Origin: Yoonia sp. | GTDB lineage: Bacteria; Pseudomonadota; Alphaproteobacteria; Rhodobacterales; Rhodobacteraceae | DNA: 45,124 nucleotides | Assembly (NCBI RefSeq): GCF_017854565.1 | Contig: NZ_JAFMHJ010000028.1 | Coordinates: 1-45,124 of the forward strand | Direction of reading: 5' to 3' | Notes under the pieces: generated by a model | Database searches by the model: none | Seen by the model: the letters and a program-made list of their open reading frames with translations, nothing else | What the model was told of the DNA's origin: nothing | Program-made: the position numbers and the translations under genes | In this document: piece by piece, positions 32,112-40,432 of the stretch | Layout of the letters: every line of letters begins with the position of its first letter | Position numbering within the stretch: position 1 is the first letter of the stretch

Positions 32112-33128
32112 TTGGACACTGGTGCGCTGACCCCACCCGCTGATGACATTTCGGAATCGCTTCTGGAATTCCCCGACAATTTTCTGTTGATCGACCTTTG
32201 CGGCGAATATGACCGCAATCTGACCACCATTGAAGATGCGCTGAGCGTGCAGATCATCCGCCGTGGCAACCAGCTTGCCGTCGTGGGCGAAGATGGTGCG
32301 CGGCAGACCGCGCTTGAGGTGCTGAAGTCGCTTTATGGGCGGCTTGAGGCGGGGCGCAGTGTTGAATCCGGCGATATTGACCGAGAGTTGCGGATGGGCC
32401 CAGAAACGGTGCGCGGTCTGGCGCGCACGGGGGATCAGATAGAGCTGTTCAAGGGCGAGGTGGCCCGTGTCGAGATCAAGACCCGCAAAAAACTCGTGGA
32501 ACCGCGCACAGATGCACAAAAAGCCTATGTGAAGGCGCTTTTCGACAATGAACTGGCTTTTGGCATCGGGCCTGCGGGCACTGGCAAAACCTATCTCGCC
32601 GTAGCGGTGGGCGTGAATATGCTAATCAGCGGGCGTGTGGACAAGATTATTTTGTCCCGACCGGCCGTCGAGGCGGGCGAAAAGCTGGGGTATCTGCCGG
32701 GCGACATGAAGGACAAGGTCGATCCCTATATGCAGCCGCTTTATGATGCGCTGGGCGATTTTCTTCCCGGCAAGCAGGCGGCGAAGATGATGGAGGAAAA
32801 GGTGATCGAAATTGCACCTTTGGCCTTTATGCGCGGGCGGACGTTGTCGAACGCCTTTGTGGTCCTTGACGAAGCCCAGAACGCGACGACCATGCAGATG
32901 AAGATGTTTCTGACCCGTCTGGGCGAAGGGTCGCGGATGGTCATTACCGGCGACCGCACCCAGATTGACCTGCCGCGCGGGGTCAATTCGGGGCTATGGG
33001 ATGCGGAACGCCTGCTCAAGAATATTTCCAAGATCAGCTTTAACTACTTTACGTCCAAGGACGTGGTGCGTCACCCGTTGGTGGCGGCAATTATCGAGGC
33101 CTACGAGGCCGATGAAGGACATAGCTAG
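32112..33128 (+). CDS. PhoH-family ATPase (PhoH-like)
   Basis: A 338-residue protein with an N-terminal KH-like region and a P-loop ATPase domain: Walker A GIGPAGTGKTYLA, IILSRPAVEAGEKLGYLPGD and Walker B FVVLDEAQNAT. Close relatives sit next to ybeY across bacteria and are linked to RNA metabolism. I set the start at the TTG at 32112 because AAGGAGAG lies seven bases upstream, whereas the TTG at 32073 has no ribosome binding site. An imperfect spacer hairpin (AATGTC at 32021, GACATT at 32035) precedes it. The stop is 3 bases before ybeY, so the two are co-transcribed. Confidence 0.9.
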   Translation: MDTGALTPPADDISESLLEFPDNFLLIDLCGEYDRNLTTIEDALSVQIIRRGNQLAVVGEDGARQTALEVLKSLYGRLEAGRSVESGDIDRELRMGPETVRGLARTGDQIELFKGEVARVEIKTRKKLVEPRTDAQKAYVKALFDNELAFGIGPAGTGKTYLAVAVGVNMLISGRVDKIILSRPAVEAGEKLGYLPGDMKDKVDPYMQPLYDALGDFLPGKQAAKMMEEKVIEIAPLAFMRGRTLSNAFVVLDEAQNATTMQMKMFLTRLGEGSRMVITGDRTQIDLPRGVNSGLWDAERLLKNISKISFNYFTSKDVVRHPLVAAIIEAYEADEGHS

Positions 33129-33131
33129 CCG

Positions 33132-33626
33132 ATGACCGTGGATTGTCTGATCGAAGATCACCGTTGGGCCGATATTGATCTGGAACGGCTGGCCGGGGTC
33201 GCGACAGATGCCGCTTTGGAGCGGCTTGGCCTTGCACCTGATGACTTTGAAATCAGCCTGCTGGCCTGCAACGACACCCGAATCGCCACGCTCAACGCGG
33301 ACTTTCGGGGCAAACCTAAGGCAACAAATGTGCTGAGCTGGCCGTCAAGCGAGCGGGGGGCCGCAACGGACGGCGAAATGCCGCTGCGCCCCAAGCCGGG
33401 TCTGGACGAAGAGCTGGGTGATATCGCAATCGCCTATGATACATGCACCAAAGAGGCTGCAGAAGCAGGCACGCCGATAGTAGATCACACCATGCATTTA
33501 CTGGTGCATGGCACGCTGCATCTGCTGGGTTTCGATCACGAACGTGACGCGGATGCCACCCTTATGGAGGGGTTGGAAACAGAGATACTTGGCAAACTGG
33601 GTATCGCTGACCCATATAGGGCATAA
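33132..33626 (+). CDS. ybeY: Endoribonuclease YbeY (16S rRNA maturation)
   Basis: A 164-residue zinc-dependent endoribonuclease involved in 16S rRNA 3' processing and 70S quality control. The metal site HLLVHGTLHLLGFDHERDAD contains the three histidines of H-x3-H-x5-H. NADFRGKPKATNVLSWP is also typical. The start follows the phoH stop by three bases. It forms one unit with phoH, corC and lnt. Confidence 0.95.
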   Translation: MTVDCLIEDHRWADIDLERLAGVATDAALERLGLAPDDFEISLLACNDTRIATLNADFRGKPKATNVLSWPSSERGAATDGEMPLRPKPGLDEELGDIAIAYDTCTKEAAEAGTPIVDHTMHLLVHGTLHLLGFDHERDADATLMEGLETEILGKLGIADPYRA

Positions 33627-33659
33627 TCGGGCCATGTGGCCCACATAGGTAAGGGAAAA

Positions 33660-34550
33660 ATGGGCGAGACGGACGACGGTCCATCTATGGCAGCGCACAG
33701 CGCGCCATCGGATGAGACAGACATACAAGAGGGCGGTATTTTCGCCCGGATTCGCAGTGCTTTTGGCACGGCAAGCACGGCAGAAGAAGAAGGTCATGCC
33801 GCGAGAGAAATCAGCAAACCTGCGAGGTCCATGCTGGGTATGCTGAACCTGCGGCGAATGCGGGTCGAGGACGTTTCCGTGCCCAAAGCCGATATCGTCG
33901 CGGTGCCGATTGGCATCACCAAAGACGAACTGGTCGAGGTGTTTCGCGAAAGCGGGCTGACCCGGCTACCGGTCTATGACGGCACGTTGGACACGCCGAT
34001 TGGCATTGCGAACCTCAAGGATTTTGCGCTGCGTCACGGGTTCAACAGTGATAGCGCGCCGATGAACCTGCGCGAAATGCTGCGGCCGCTGATCTTTGTG
34101 CCGCCGTCGATGCCGCTGGGCGTGTTGCTGCAAAAAATGCAGGCCGAGCGTATCCACATGGCGCTGGTCATTGATGAATATGGCGGCACCGACGGGCTGG
34201 TCACGATCGAGGATCTGATCGAACAGGTCGTGGGCGAAATCGAGGACGAGCACGACATCGAAGAGGTCAAAAGCTGGGTATTGGAAAAACCCGGCGTCTA
34301 TATGGTGCAGGCGCGCACCGATCTGGAAGACTTCGAAGCCGAGATCGGGATGAACCTGACCGCTCATCACGAGATTGACGAGGAAGAGATCGACACGCTG
34401 GGTGGTCTTGTGACCATGTTGTCGGGACATTTGCCCGCCCGTGGCGAAGTGATCATCCATCCTGACGGTCCCGAATTCGAGGTGGTGGATGCTGATCCGC
34501 GCCGGATCAAGCGGTTGCGGGTCCGGTTGCCAAGCGCACAAGATGCCTAA
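33660..34550 (+). CDS. CorC/HlyC-family CBS-domain protein
   Basis: A 296-residue soluble protein with two CBS domains (about residues 60-185; VPKADIVAVPIGITKDELVEVF and LIFVPPSMPLGVLLQKMQAE) followed by a CorC_HlyC transporter-associated domain (TDLEDFEAEIGMNL, DTLGGLVTMLSGHLP). Lacking the membrane DUF21 module, it is the CorC type, historically linked to magnesium/cobalt efflux; function in this group is unproven. AAGGGA upstream supports the ATG at 33660. It overlaps lnt by 8 bases. Confidence 0.88.
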   Translation: MGETDDGPSMAAHSAPSDETDIQEGGIFARIRSAFGTASTAEEEGHAAREISKPARSMLGMLNLRRMRVEDVSVPKADIVAVPIGITKDELVEVFRESGLTRLPVYDGTLDTPIGIANLKDFALRHGFNSDSAPMNLREMLRPLIFVPPSMPLGVLLQKMQAERIHMALVIDEYGGTDGLVTIEDLIEQVVGEIEDEHDIEEVKSWVLEKPGVYMVQARTDLEDFEAEIGMNLTAHHEIDEEEIDTLGGLVTMLSGHLPARGEVIIHPDGPEFEVVDADPRRIKRLRVRLPSAQDA

Positions 34551-36042
34551 CCTGCGGGCGCGTTTTGCGATGTTGTCGCGGCCGGGGCGGTTTGCGGTGC
34601 TTTTGGTTTCGGGCGTTATCGCTGGCCTTGGGCAGGCTCCGTTCGATCTGTGGCCTGCGACGATTGTCGCGCTGGCGGTCGCGTTTGTCCTGCATGGGGA
34701 CTGCCGATCGGCGCGGCAGGCGGCAGGGCAGGCGTGGTTTTTTGGTCTGGGCTACTTTGCCTTTACCCTGCGCTGGATCATCGAGCCGTTCTTGGTGGAT
34801 GTCGCGCGTCACGGCTGGATGGCGCCCTTTGCGCTGCTGCTTATGGCGGGCGGGGCGGCGTTATTCTGGGCGGTGGCGGCGTATCTCGCGGGGCGTCTGA
34901 TGCCACGAAATATCGCTATGTTCGGTCTGATGCTGGTCGGAGCAGAGGTCACACGGTCGTTGATCCTGAGCGGGTTTCCCTGGGCCCTGCTGGGGCATAT
35001 CTGGGTACCGACGGCGCTGGCCCAACTCGCGGCCTTGGGCGGGCCACATCTGCTAAGCTTGATCACGGTACTGGTGGCATGGTCCGTGGCATTGATGGTC
35101 GCGGGCCGATGGGCCGGGGGGCTGGGCATCGTGGCGTTGATGGTGGTGGCCGGGTTCGTCGTGCGGCCCGGTCCGCCGCCCGCACCGATGGCGGATGCGC
35201 CCATTGTGCGGCTGGTGCAGCCCAATGCGCCCCAGCACCTGAAATGGGACCCGGCCTACAGGGATGTCTTTCTGAACCGTCTGGTGGCGCTGACTGGGCA
35301 GGGGCCGGTGCCTGATCTGATCGTGTGGCCCGAAACCGCCGTGCCATCCCTGCTCAATTATATCGTTGGCGATATGAGCCTACTTGAAGGCGCGGCGCGC
35401 GGCGCGCCGCTTGTTTTCGGCATACAGCGCCGGGATGACATTGGGCAGTTCTACAACAGCTTTGTGGTTATGGGGCAGGGGGGGGCGGTTACCGGTATTT
35501 ATGACAAGCGACATCTGGTGCCATTTGGGGAATACATCCCCGGCGGCAATCTGGTTGGACAATTTGGTATTTCCGGTCTGGCCACCACTGATGGCGGCGG
35601 CTTTGCGGCCGGGGCCGCGCATGGCCTGATCACATTGCCGGGGATCGGTCCGGCAATCCCGCTGATCTGCTACGAGGGCATCTTTGCCGAAGAAATCGCG
35701 CGGGGCACGCAGCGGCCACGCTTGATGGTGCTGATCACCAACGACGCCTGGTTCGGCACGGCTGCGGGGCCTTATCAGCATCTGGCGCAGGCGCGGCTGC
35801 GGTCGATTGAACAGGGCCTGCCTATGGTCCGCGTCGCGAACACCGGGGTGAGTGCGATGATCGACGCCCGCGGCCGCCTGCGGGCGCAGATTCCGCTGGA
35901 TGTGGAAGGTGCCGTTGATGTGCCGCTGCCACCAGCCTTGGCGGCACCCGTCTATACCCGCTGGGGCGATTGGCCAGTCATCTTGCTGCTTGTGGCCGCG
36001 GTGCTGTCGGGGGCTTTTATGCGCCAGCGCGATAGTGATTGA
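34543..36042 (+). CDS. lnt: Apolipoprotein N-acyltransferase
   Basis: A 499-residue inner-membrane enzyme that N-acylates the N-terminal cysteine of lipoproteins. It has an N-terminal set of six or so membrane helices and a nitrilase-like domain with the catalytic residues Glu in VWPETAVPSL, Lys in YDKRHLVPFGEY and Cys in PLICYEGIFAEE, and a closing helix. RHLVPFGEYIP and NDAWFGTAAGPYQHL are conserved. The ATG at 34543 lies inside the corC end, and the longer frame from 34489 is just overlap. It is last in the phoH-ybeY-corC-lnt run; metK follows behind a riboswitch. Confidence 0.95.
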   Translation: MPNLRARFAMLSRPGRFAVLLVSGVIAGLGQAPFDLWPATIVALAVAFVLHGDCRSARQAAGQAWFFGLGYFAFTLRWIIEPFLVDVARHGWMAPFALLLMAGGAALFWAVAAYLAGRLMPRNIAMFGLMLVGAEVTRSLILSGFPWALLGHIWVPTALAQLAALGGPHLLSLITVLVAWSVALMVAGRWAGGLGIVALMVVAGFVVRPGPPPAPMADAPIVRLVQPNAPQHLKWDPAYRDVFLNRLVALTGQGPVPDLIVWPETAVPSLLNYIVGDMSLLEGAARGAPLVFGIQRRDDIGQFYNSFVVMGQGGAVTGIYDKRHLVPFGEYIPGGNLVGQFGISGLATTDGGGFAAGAAHGLITLPGIGPAIPLICYEGIFAEEIARGTQRPRLMVLITNDAWFGTAAGPYQHLAQARLRSIEQGLPMVRVANTGVSAMIDARGRLRAQIPLDVEGAVDVPLPPALAAPVYTRWGDWPVILLLVAAVLSGAFMRQRDSD

Positions 36043-36078
36043 CGCCGCGCAACCCACGGCATAGACGTTTCCTCGGTT

Positions 36079-36123
36079 CTGTCACAACGGCTTCCTGACG
36101 TGGCAGTGGATTACACTGGAGCA
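36079..36123 (+). promoter_or_regulatory. SAM/SAH-type riboswitch upstream of metK
   Basis: CTGTCA (36079-36084) pairs with TGGCAG (36101-36106) to make a 6-bp stem. Its loop, ACAACGGCTTCC, can pair GCTTCC with GGAGC (36118-36122), which is the metK ribosome binding site, forming an H-type pseudoknot. The CACAACGGCTTCCTG core and trailing GGAGCA match the SAM/SAH riboswitch known upstream of metK in Rhodobacterales. S-adenosylmethionine binding would hide the ribosome binding site and lower MetK synthesis. The coding start follows 7 bases later. Confidence 0.88.
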
Positions 36124-36130
36124 CTTCCCC

Positions 36131-37312
36131 ATGACGCGCAAAGACTATATTTTCACCTCGGAATCCGTTTCTGAGGGGCACCCGGATAAGGTGTGTGACC
36201 GGATTTCAGATGCTATTCTGGATGCATTCCTGACCGAAGAGCCGGAGGCACGCGTTGCGTGCGAAACATTCGCCACGACGAACCGCGTTGTGATCGGCGG
36301 AGAGGTAGGTCTGTCGGATAAGGCAAAGTTGAAAGACTATATGGGGCGTGTCGACGGCATCGCCCGGGCCTGCATCAAGGACATCGGCTATGAGCAGGAC
36401 AAGTTTCATCACGCGACTTGCGAAATCACCAATCTGTTGCACGAACAATCCGCGCATATTGCGCAGGGCGTGAATGGGACCGCCGACAAGGACGAAGGCG
36501 CGGGCGATCAGGGCATCATGTTCGGTTTCGCCACGACTGAGACGGATGCGCTTATGCCAGCACCGATCCAATATGCCCATGCAATTCTGCGCCGGCTGGC
36601 AGAGGTGCGCAAGTCGGGCGAAGAGCCTACACTGCGCCCCGATGCCAAAAGTCAGGTGTCACTGCGCTATGCCTATGGCAAACCCGTCGAGGTAACGTCG
36701 ATTGTGCTATCCACCCAGCACCGTGACGAAAGCCAGACCAGCGCGGATATTCGCGCGATTGTCGAGCCTTATATTCGCGAAGTCCTGCCAGAGGGGCTGA
36801 TCACGGCGCAGACGGAATGGTGGGTGAACCCGACCGGGACGTTTGTCATCGGTGGCCCTGACGGTGATGCGGGTCTGACGGGGCGCAAAATTATCGTCGA
36901 TACCTATGGCGGCGCCGCGCCGCATGGCGGAGGTGCGTTTTCGGGCAAAGATCCGACGAAAGTGGACCGCTCAGCCGCTTATGCGGCCCGCTATCTGGCG
37001 AAGAATGTGGTTGCGGCCGGTATGGCTGAGCGCTGCACGATCCAGCTGAGCTATGCAATTGGCGTGGCTAGGCCGCTGTCACTTTATGCCGATACGCATG
37101 GCACCGGCGAGGTTGATCCCGTGGCGATCGAACGGGCGCTTTTGCAGGTGATGGACCTGACACCGCGCGGCATTCGCCAGCATTTGCAGTTGAATAAGCC
37201 GATCTATGAGCGGACGGCAGCCTATGGTCATTTTGGCCGCGCGCCTGACGCGGATGGTGGTTTCAGCTGGGAAAAAACGGACCTCGTCGATGCGTTGAAG
37301 CGCGCGGTCTGA
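36131..37312 (+). CDS. metK: S-adenosylmethionine synthetase
   Basis: A 393-residue enzyme making S-adenosylmethionine from methionine and ATP. Hallmarks are [20 protein letters not shown] at the N-terminus, the ATP-site [12 protein letters not shown], and the glycine-rich [20 protein letters not shown]. The length matches the family. Translation is probably controlled by the upstream SAM/SAH riboswitch, giving feedback from its own product. A REP-like palindrome begins five bases after the stop. Confidence 0.96.
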   Translation: MTRKDYIFTSESVSEGHPDKVCDRISDAILDAFLTEEPEARVACETFATTNRVVIGGEVGLSDKAKLKDYMGRVDGIARACIKDIGYEQDKFHHATCEITNLLHEQSAHIAQGVNGTADKDEGAGDQGIMFGFATTETDALMPAPIQYAHAILRRLAEVRKSGEEPTLRPDAKSQVSLRYAYGKPVEVTSIVLSTQHRDESQTSADIRAIVEPYIREVLPEGLITAQTEWWVNPTGTFVIGGPDGDAGLTGRKIIVDTYGGAAPHGGGAFSGKDPTKVDRSAAYAARYLAKNVVAAGMAERCTIQLSYAIGVARPLSLYADTHGTGEVDPVAIERALLQVMDLTPRGIRQHLQLNKPIYERTAAYGHFGRAPDADGGFSWEKTDLVDALKRAV

Positions 37313-37316
37313 CAAA

Positions 37317-37334
37317 GGTGGGTTTCAACCCACC
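37317..37334. repeat. REP-like palindrome C (after metK)
   Basis: GGTGGGTTTCAACCCACC has 8-bp arms and a 2-base loop. It differs from copies A and B only at the centre. Sited five bases beyond the metK stop, it could serve as a 3' hairpin or weak terminator. Confidence 0.7.
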
Positions 37335-37382
37335 CACCTTGGGTGATTGCAGTGACGCGTCGCGCTTGTTACATCCCGCCGC

Positions 37383-38096
37383 ATGACAAAAACCAATCAC
37401 CCCTCGGGCGCACCATGGCGCAATTTTTATGGCCGGTTTCGTGGCAAGACCATCCGCGCCAGCCAACATGATTATCTTGAAAACGACCTCGCGCCGTTAT
37501 CGCCGGGATCTGTGAGTTGGGAACAAAACCCCAGCCGCAATCCAATCGACCTGCAGGCGCTTTTTCCCGGCAGAGAGGTCTGGCTTGAGATCGGGTTTGG
37601 CGGTGGCGAGCATCTTGTGCATATGGCGCAGCGTTACCCCGATATCGGTTTGATCGGGTGCGAGCCGTTTATCAACGGTGTTGCCATGTTGTTGGGCAAG
37701 ATCCGCAAGGCGCAGGTTGACAACCTTGCTGTGCATCCCGGCGACGTGCGCGATGTGTTCGATGTCTTGCCGGATGCGACCATCAGCAAGGTGTTCTTGA
37801 ATTACCCCGATCCGTGGCCGAAGAAGCGCCATCATCGCCGGCGTTTCGTGACGCCCGAGCATCTTGCACCGCTTCATCGTGTCATGAAGCCAGGTGCCCT
37901 GTTGCGGGTCGCCACGGATATTCCCGATTATGTCCGGCAGACATTGGAGCAGGTGCCGCGTCAGGGGTTTGAGTGGCTGGCAGAACGCCCCTACGATTGG
38001 CGCGTGGCCTGGGATGATTGGCTGTCTACGCGCTATGAACAAAAGGCGTTACGTGACGGGCGGACCCCGCATTATTTGACGTTCCGCAGGCGCTGA
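37383..38096 (+). CDS. trmB: tRNA (guanine-N7-)-methyltransferase
   Basis: A 237-residue SAM-dependent methyltransferase forming m7G46 in tRNA. The SAM-binding motif is VWLEIGFGGGEHLVHMA, followed by GCEPFINGVAMLL and the TrmB signature VFLNYPDPWPKKRHHRRRF. The C-terminal YEQKALRDGRTPHYLTFRR completes the pattern. It follows metK after 70 bases containing the REP-like palindrome; its own promoter is likely. A clear ribosome binding site is not visible. Confidence 0.94.
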   Translation: MTKTNHPSGAPWRNFYGRFRGKTIRASQHDYLENDLAPLSPGSVSWEQNPSRNPIDLQALFPGREVWLEIGFGGGEHLVHMAQRYPDIGLIGCEPFINGVAMLLGKIRKAQVDNLAVHPGDVRDVFDVLPDATISKVFLNYPDPWPKKRHHRRRFVTPEHLAPLHRVMKPGALLRVATDIPDYVRQTLEQVPRQGFEWLAERPYDWRVAWDDWLSTRYEQKALRDGRTPHYLTFRRR

Positions 38097-38201
38097 TTGC
38101 GGACCCTCCGGGGGGGATATTTCCTCTCGGAAGAAGTTGGGGCGATGGACCCTGCCATTTGCCTGCGCTATCAGGCAGTAGTATTGAAAAAGGAAGCTTT
38201 C

Positions 38202-39551
38202 ATGTCCCGCCACGGTAGCCCTATCCCGATGACATCGCACGCATGTGGTCCGCTGAGCGGGATTGCCAATGTGCCCGGTGACAAATCCATTTCGCATCGT
38301 GCGTTGATTCTGGGTGCGCTATGCGTTGGCGAGACGTGGATTACGGGTCTCTTGGAGGGGGACGATGTTTTGGATACGGCGCAAGCGATGCGTGCGTTCG
38401 GTGCGTGCGTGACGGATCACGGTGGCGGCGTTTGGTCGGTGCAGGGTGTTGGGGTTGGTGGGTTTGCCGAGCCGGACGGTGTGATTGACTGTGGCAATTC
38501 GGGCACCGGTGTCCGCTTGATCATGGGGGCCATGGCGACGTCACCTATTACGGCCACTTTTACTGGCGATGCGTCATTGAATGGTCGGCCGATGGGGCGG
38601 GTGACCGATCCTTTGGCGCTGTTTGGGGCGCAGGCGGTCGGGCGTCATGGGGGCCGTTTGCCGATGACGATCGTGGGTGCCGCTGATCCTGCGCCGGTGC
38701 GTTATATGGTTCCTGTTCCGTCTGCGCAGGTCAAATCTGCGGTGCTTTTGGCTGGTTTGAATGCGCCGGGGCAGACCGTTGTGATTGAGAAGGAAGCAAC
38801 CCGCGATCATACGGAGCGGATGTTGCAGGGGTTCGGCGCAACCGTGCATGTCGCGCAAACCGATGAGGGGCGGGTGATCACGTTGGACGGCCAGCCCGAG
38901 CTGATTGCGCAGAATATCGTTGTGCCGCGTGACCCGTCATCGGCGGCGTTTCCGGTCTGTGCGGCCATTATTGTGCCGGGGTCCGATGTGCTGGTTCCCA
39001 ATATCGGGCTGAACCCCACGCGGGCGGGTCTGTTCACGACCTTGCAAGAGATGGGTGCCGATTTGACCTATGAAAACCTGCGCGAAGAGGGTGGTGAGCC
39101 GGTGGCGGATCTGCGCGCCCGCTTTTCGCCCAACTTGCGCGGCGTCGTGGTGCCGCCAGCGCGTGCGGCCAGCATGATTGACGAATATCCGGTGCTTTCG
39201 GTTGTTGCTGTCTTTGCGGAAGGTGTGACCGATATGCAGGGCGTCAAAGAGCTGCGCGTCAAGGAAAGTGACCGGATCGACGCAATGGCCAAGGGCCTGC
39301 GTGCTGCGGGGGTCACGGTTGATGAGGGGCCTGATTGGTGGCAGGTGACGGGGCTTGGCCATGGTGAGGTGCCCGGTGGTGTGACGGTGGAAAGCCGGTT
39401 GGATCACAGGATCGCGATGGCATTCGTGGTGATGGGCATGGCCACGCAGCAGCCGATGCACGTGGATGATGGATCGCCGATTGCCACATCGTTTCCGGTG
39501 TTCGAGGCATTGATGGCAGAGCTTGGGGCGCAAATTGCGCGCGACTGCTGA
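38202..39551 (+). CDS. aroA: 3-phosphoshikimate 1-carboxyvinyltransferase (EPSP synthase)
   Basis: A 449-residue shikimate-pathway enzyme joining phosphoenolpyruvate and shikimate-3-phosphate. Motifs include [58 protein letters not shown] and [15 protein letters not shown] and the overall layout resemble class II enzymes. The residue next to NSGTG is glycine rather than the alanine of the glyphosate-tolerant CP4 enzyme, so tolerance is not predicted from that residue. AAGGAAG lies seven bases before the ATG at 38202; the longer frame from 38097 is unsupported. The stop overlaps the cmk start (TGATG). Confidence 0.95.
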   Translation: MSRHGSPIPMTSHACGPLSGIANVPGDKSISHRALILGALCVGETWITGLLEGDDVLDTAQAMRAFGACVTDHGGGVWSVQGVGVGGFAEPDGVIDCGNSGTGVRLIMGAMATSPITATFTGDASLNGRPMGRVTDPLALFGAQAVGRHGGRLPMTIVGAADPAPVRYMVPVPSAQVKSAVLLAGLNAPGQTVVIEKEATRDHTERMLQGFGATVHVAQTDEGRVITLDGQPELIAQNIVVPRDPSSAAFPVCAAIIVPGSDVLVPNIGLNPTRAGLFTTLQEMGADLTYENLREEGGEPVADLRARFSPNLRGVVVPPARAASMIDEYPVLSVVAVFAEGVTDMQGVKELRVKESDRIDAMAKGLRAAGVTVDEGPDWWQVTGLGHGEVPGGVTVESRLDHRIAMAFVVMGMATQQPMHVDDGSPIATSFPVFEALMAELGAQIARDC

Positions 39552-40165
39552 TGCGATTGACCGTCGCCATTGACGGACCTGCCGCAGCTGGCAAGGGCAC
39601 GATTTCCAAGGCAGTTGCGGCGCATTTCGGCTTTGCGCATCTGGATACGGGGCTGCTGTACCGGGCCGTGGGTGCCAAGGTTTTGGCCGGGGGTGACCCG
39701 GTGGCGGTGGCCAATGCGCTGGACCCCGCCGATCTTGAGGATGAAGCGCTGCGGACCCCGGCGGTGGCACAGGCCGCAAGCGAGGTGGCTGTGATCGCGG
39801 ATGTGCGCGCGGCACTTGTTGATTTTCAACGCAAATTTGCGGCGCGGGCGGATGGTGCGGTGCTGGATGGGCGCGATATCGGCACGGTCATTTGCCCGGA
39901 TGCGGCCGCAAAGCTGTTCGTGACAGCCAGTGCGGAATGCCGTGCGGCACGGCGGTACAAAGAGCTGCGCGACAAGGGATTGGACGTAACGCCAGAAGCG
40001 GTGCTGGCCGATGTCAGAACACGCGATGCGCGCGATAGCAGCCGGGAAACCGCGCCGCTGATCCCGGCGGCGGATGCCGTCTTGATCGATACGTCTGACA
40101 TGACGATCACGCAGGCCGTGGCCCGCGCGGTCGCGGTGGTGCAGGCGGCGCTGGATCGCGGTTAA
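39551..40165 (+). CDS. cmk: Cytidylate kinase
   Basis: A 204-residue P-loop kinase phosphorylating CMP and dCMP. The P-loop is [15 protein letters not shown], followed by [25 protein letters not shown] for the nucleotide-binding loop, and [10 protein letters not shown] for the CMP domain. It is somewhat shorter than the enterobacterial enzyme but typical of alphaproteobacteria. Translation is coupled to aroA by the one-base overlap. In many relatives rpsA follows directly; here a minus-strand DUF2254 gene intervenes. Confidence 0.95.
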   Translation: MRLTVAIDGPAAAGKGTISKAVAAHFGFAHLDTGLLYRAVGAKVLAGGDPVAVANALDPADLEDEALRTPAVAQAASEVAVIADVRAALVDFQRKFAARADGAVLDGRDIGTVICPDAAAKLFVTASAECRAARRYKELRDKGLDVTPEAVLADVRTRDARDSSRETAPLIPAADAVLIDTSDMTITQAVARAVAVVQAALDRG

Positions 40166-40229
40166 CGCCGCGCGCGCGGGGTGCGGGGGTGGCGTGGCGC
40201 GCAGGTCTGCTGACGGGGTATTTCGCAGG

Positions 40230-40260
40230 AAAAAAAGGGCTGCGAGACGGTGCAGAACCC
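40230..40260 (-). terminator. Intrinsic terminator on the minus strand
   Basis: Read on the minus strand, GGG-tt-CTGC, an 8-base loop, and GCAGCCC form a stem with a 2-base bulge, followed by seven Ts (40236-40230). It lies about 170 bases beyond the DUF2254 stop and directly behind the 11-bp repeat tract, so it may end the DUF2254 transcript or a small RNA started in between. Confidence 0.6.
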
Positions 40261-40286
40261 GTATGGAATGCGTGCAGAAGCTGTAC
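40243..40286 (-). repeat. Degenerate 11-bp tandem repeat, copy 2
   Basis: On the minus strand four 11-base units follow one another: GTACAGCTTCT, GCACGCATTCC, ATACGGGTTCT, GCACCGTCTCG. They agree with the units at 25880-25934, including 22 of 27 positions over the best stretch. CGTAC-AAAT-GTACG (40286-40299) adjoins it. The other bases of the 40166-40432 spacer show no gene; a TGCCGA triplication occurs at 40387-40400. Confidence 0.6.
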
Positions 40287-40432
40287 GTACAAATGTACGC
40301 CCATGCGGGCTGCCTCGCCGGATCGCGGCGCTGGTGTTAAGGTTTATTGAGATTTGGTTAATGCCATCTTAGCGGGACGACCCATGCCGATGCCGATGCC
40401 GGATATTGGTCGCGCGGTCACTGTGAGGCACG

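Noticed and set aside
38202..39551. Intrinsic glyphosate tolerance of the EPSP synthase
   Set aside because: The layout is class II-like, but the active-site loop reads NSGTG with glycine where the tolerant CP4 enzyme has alanine, so tolerance cannot be claimed from sequence.
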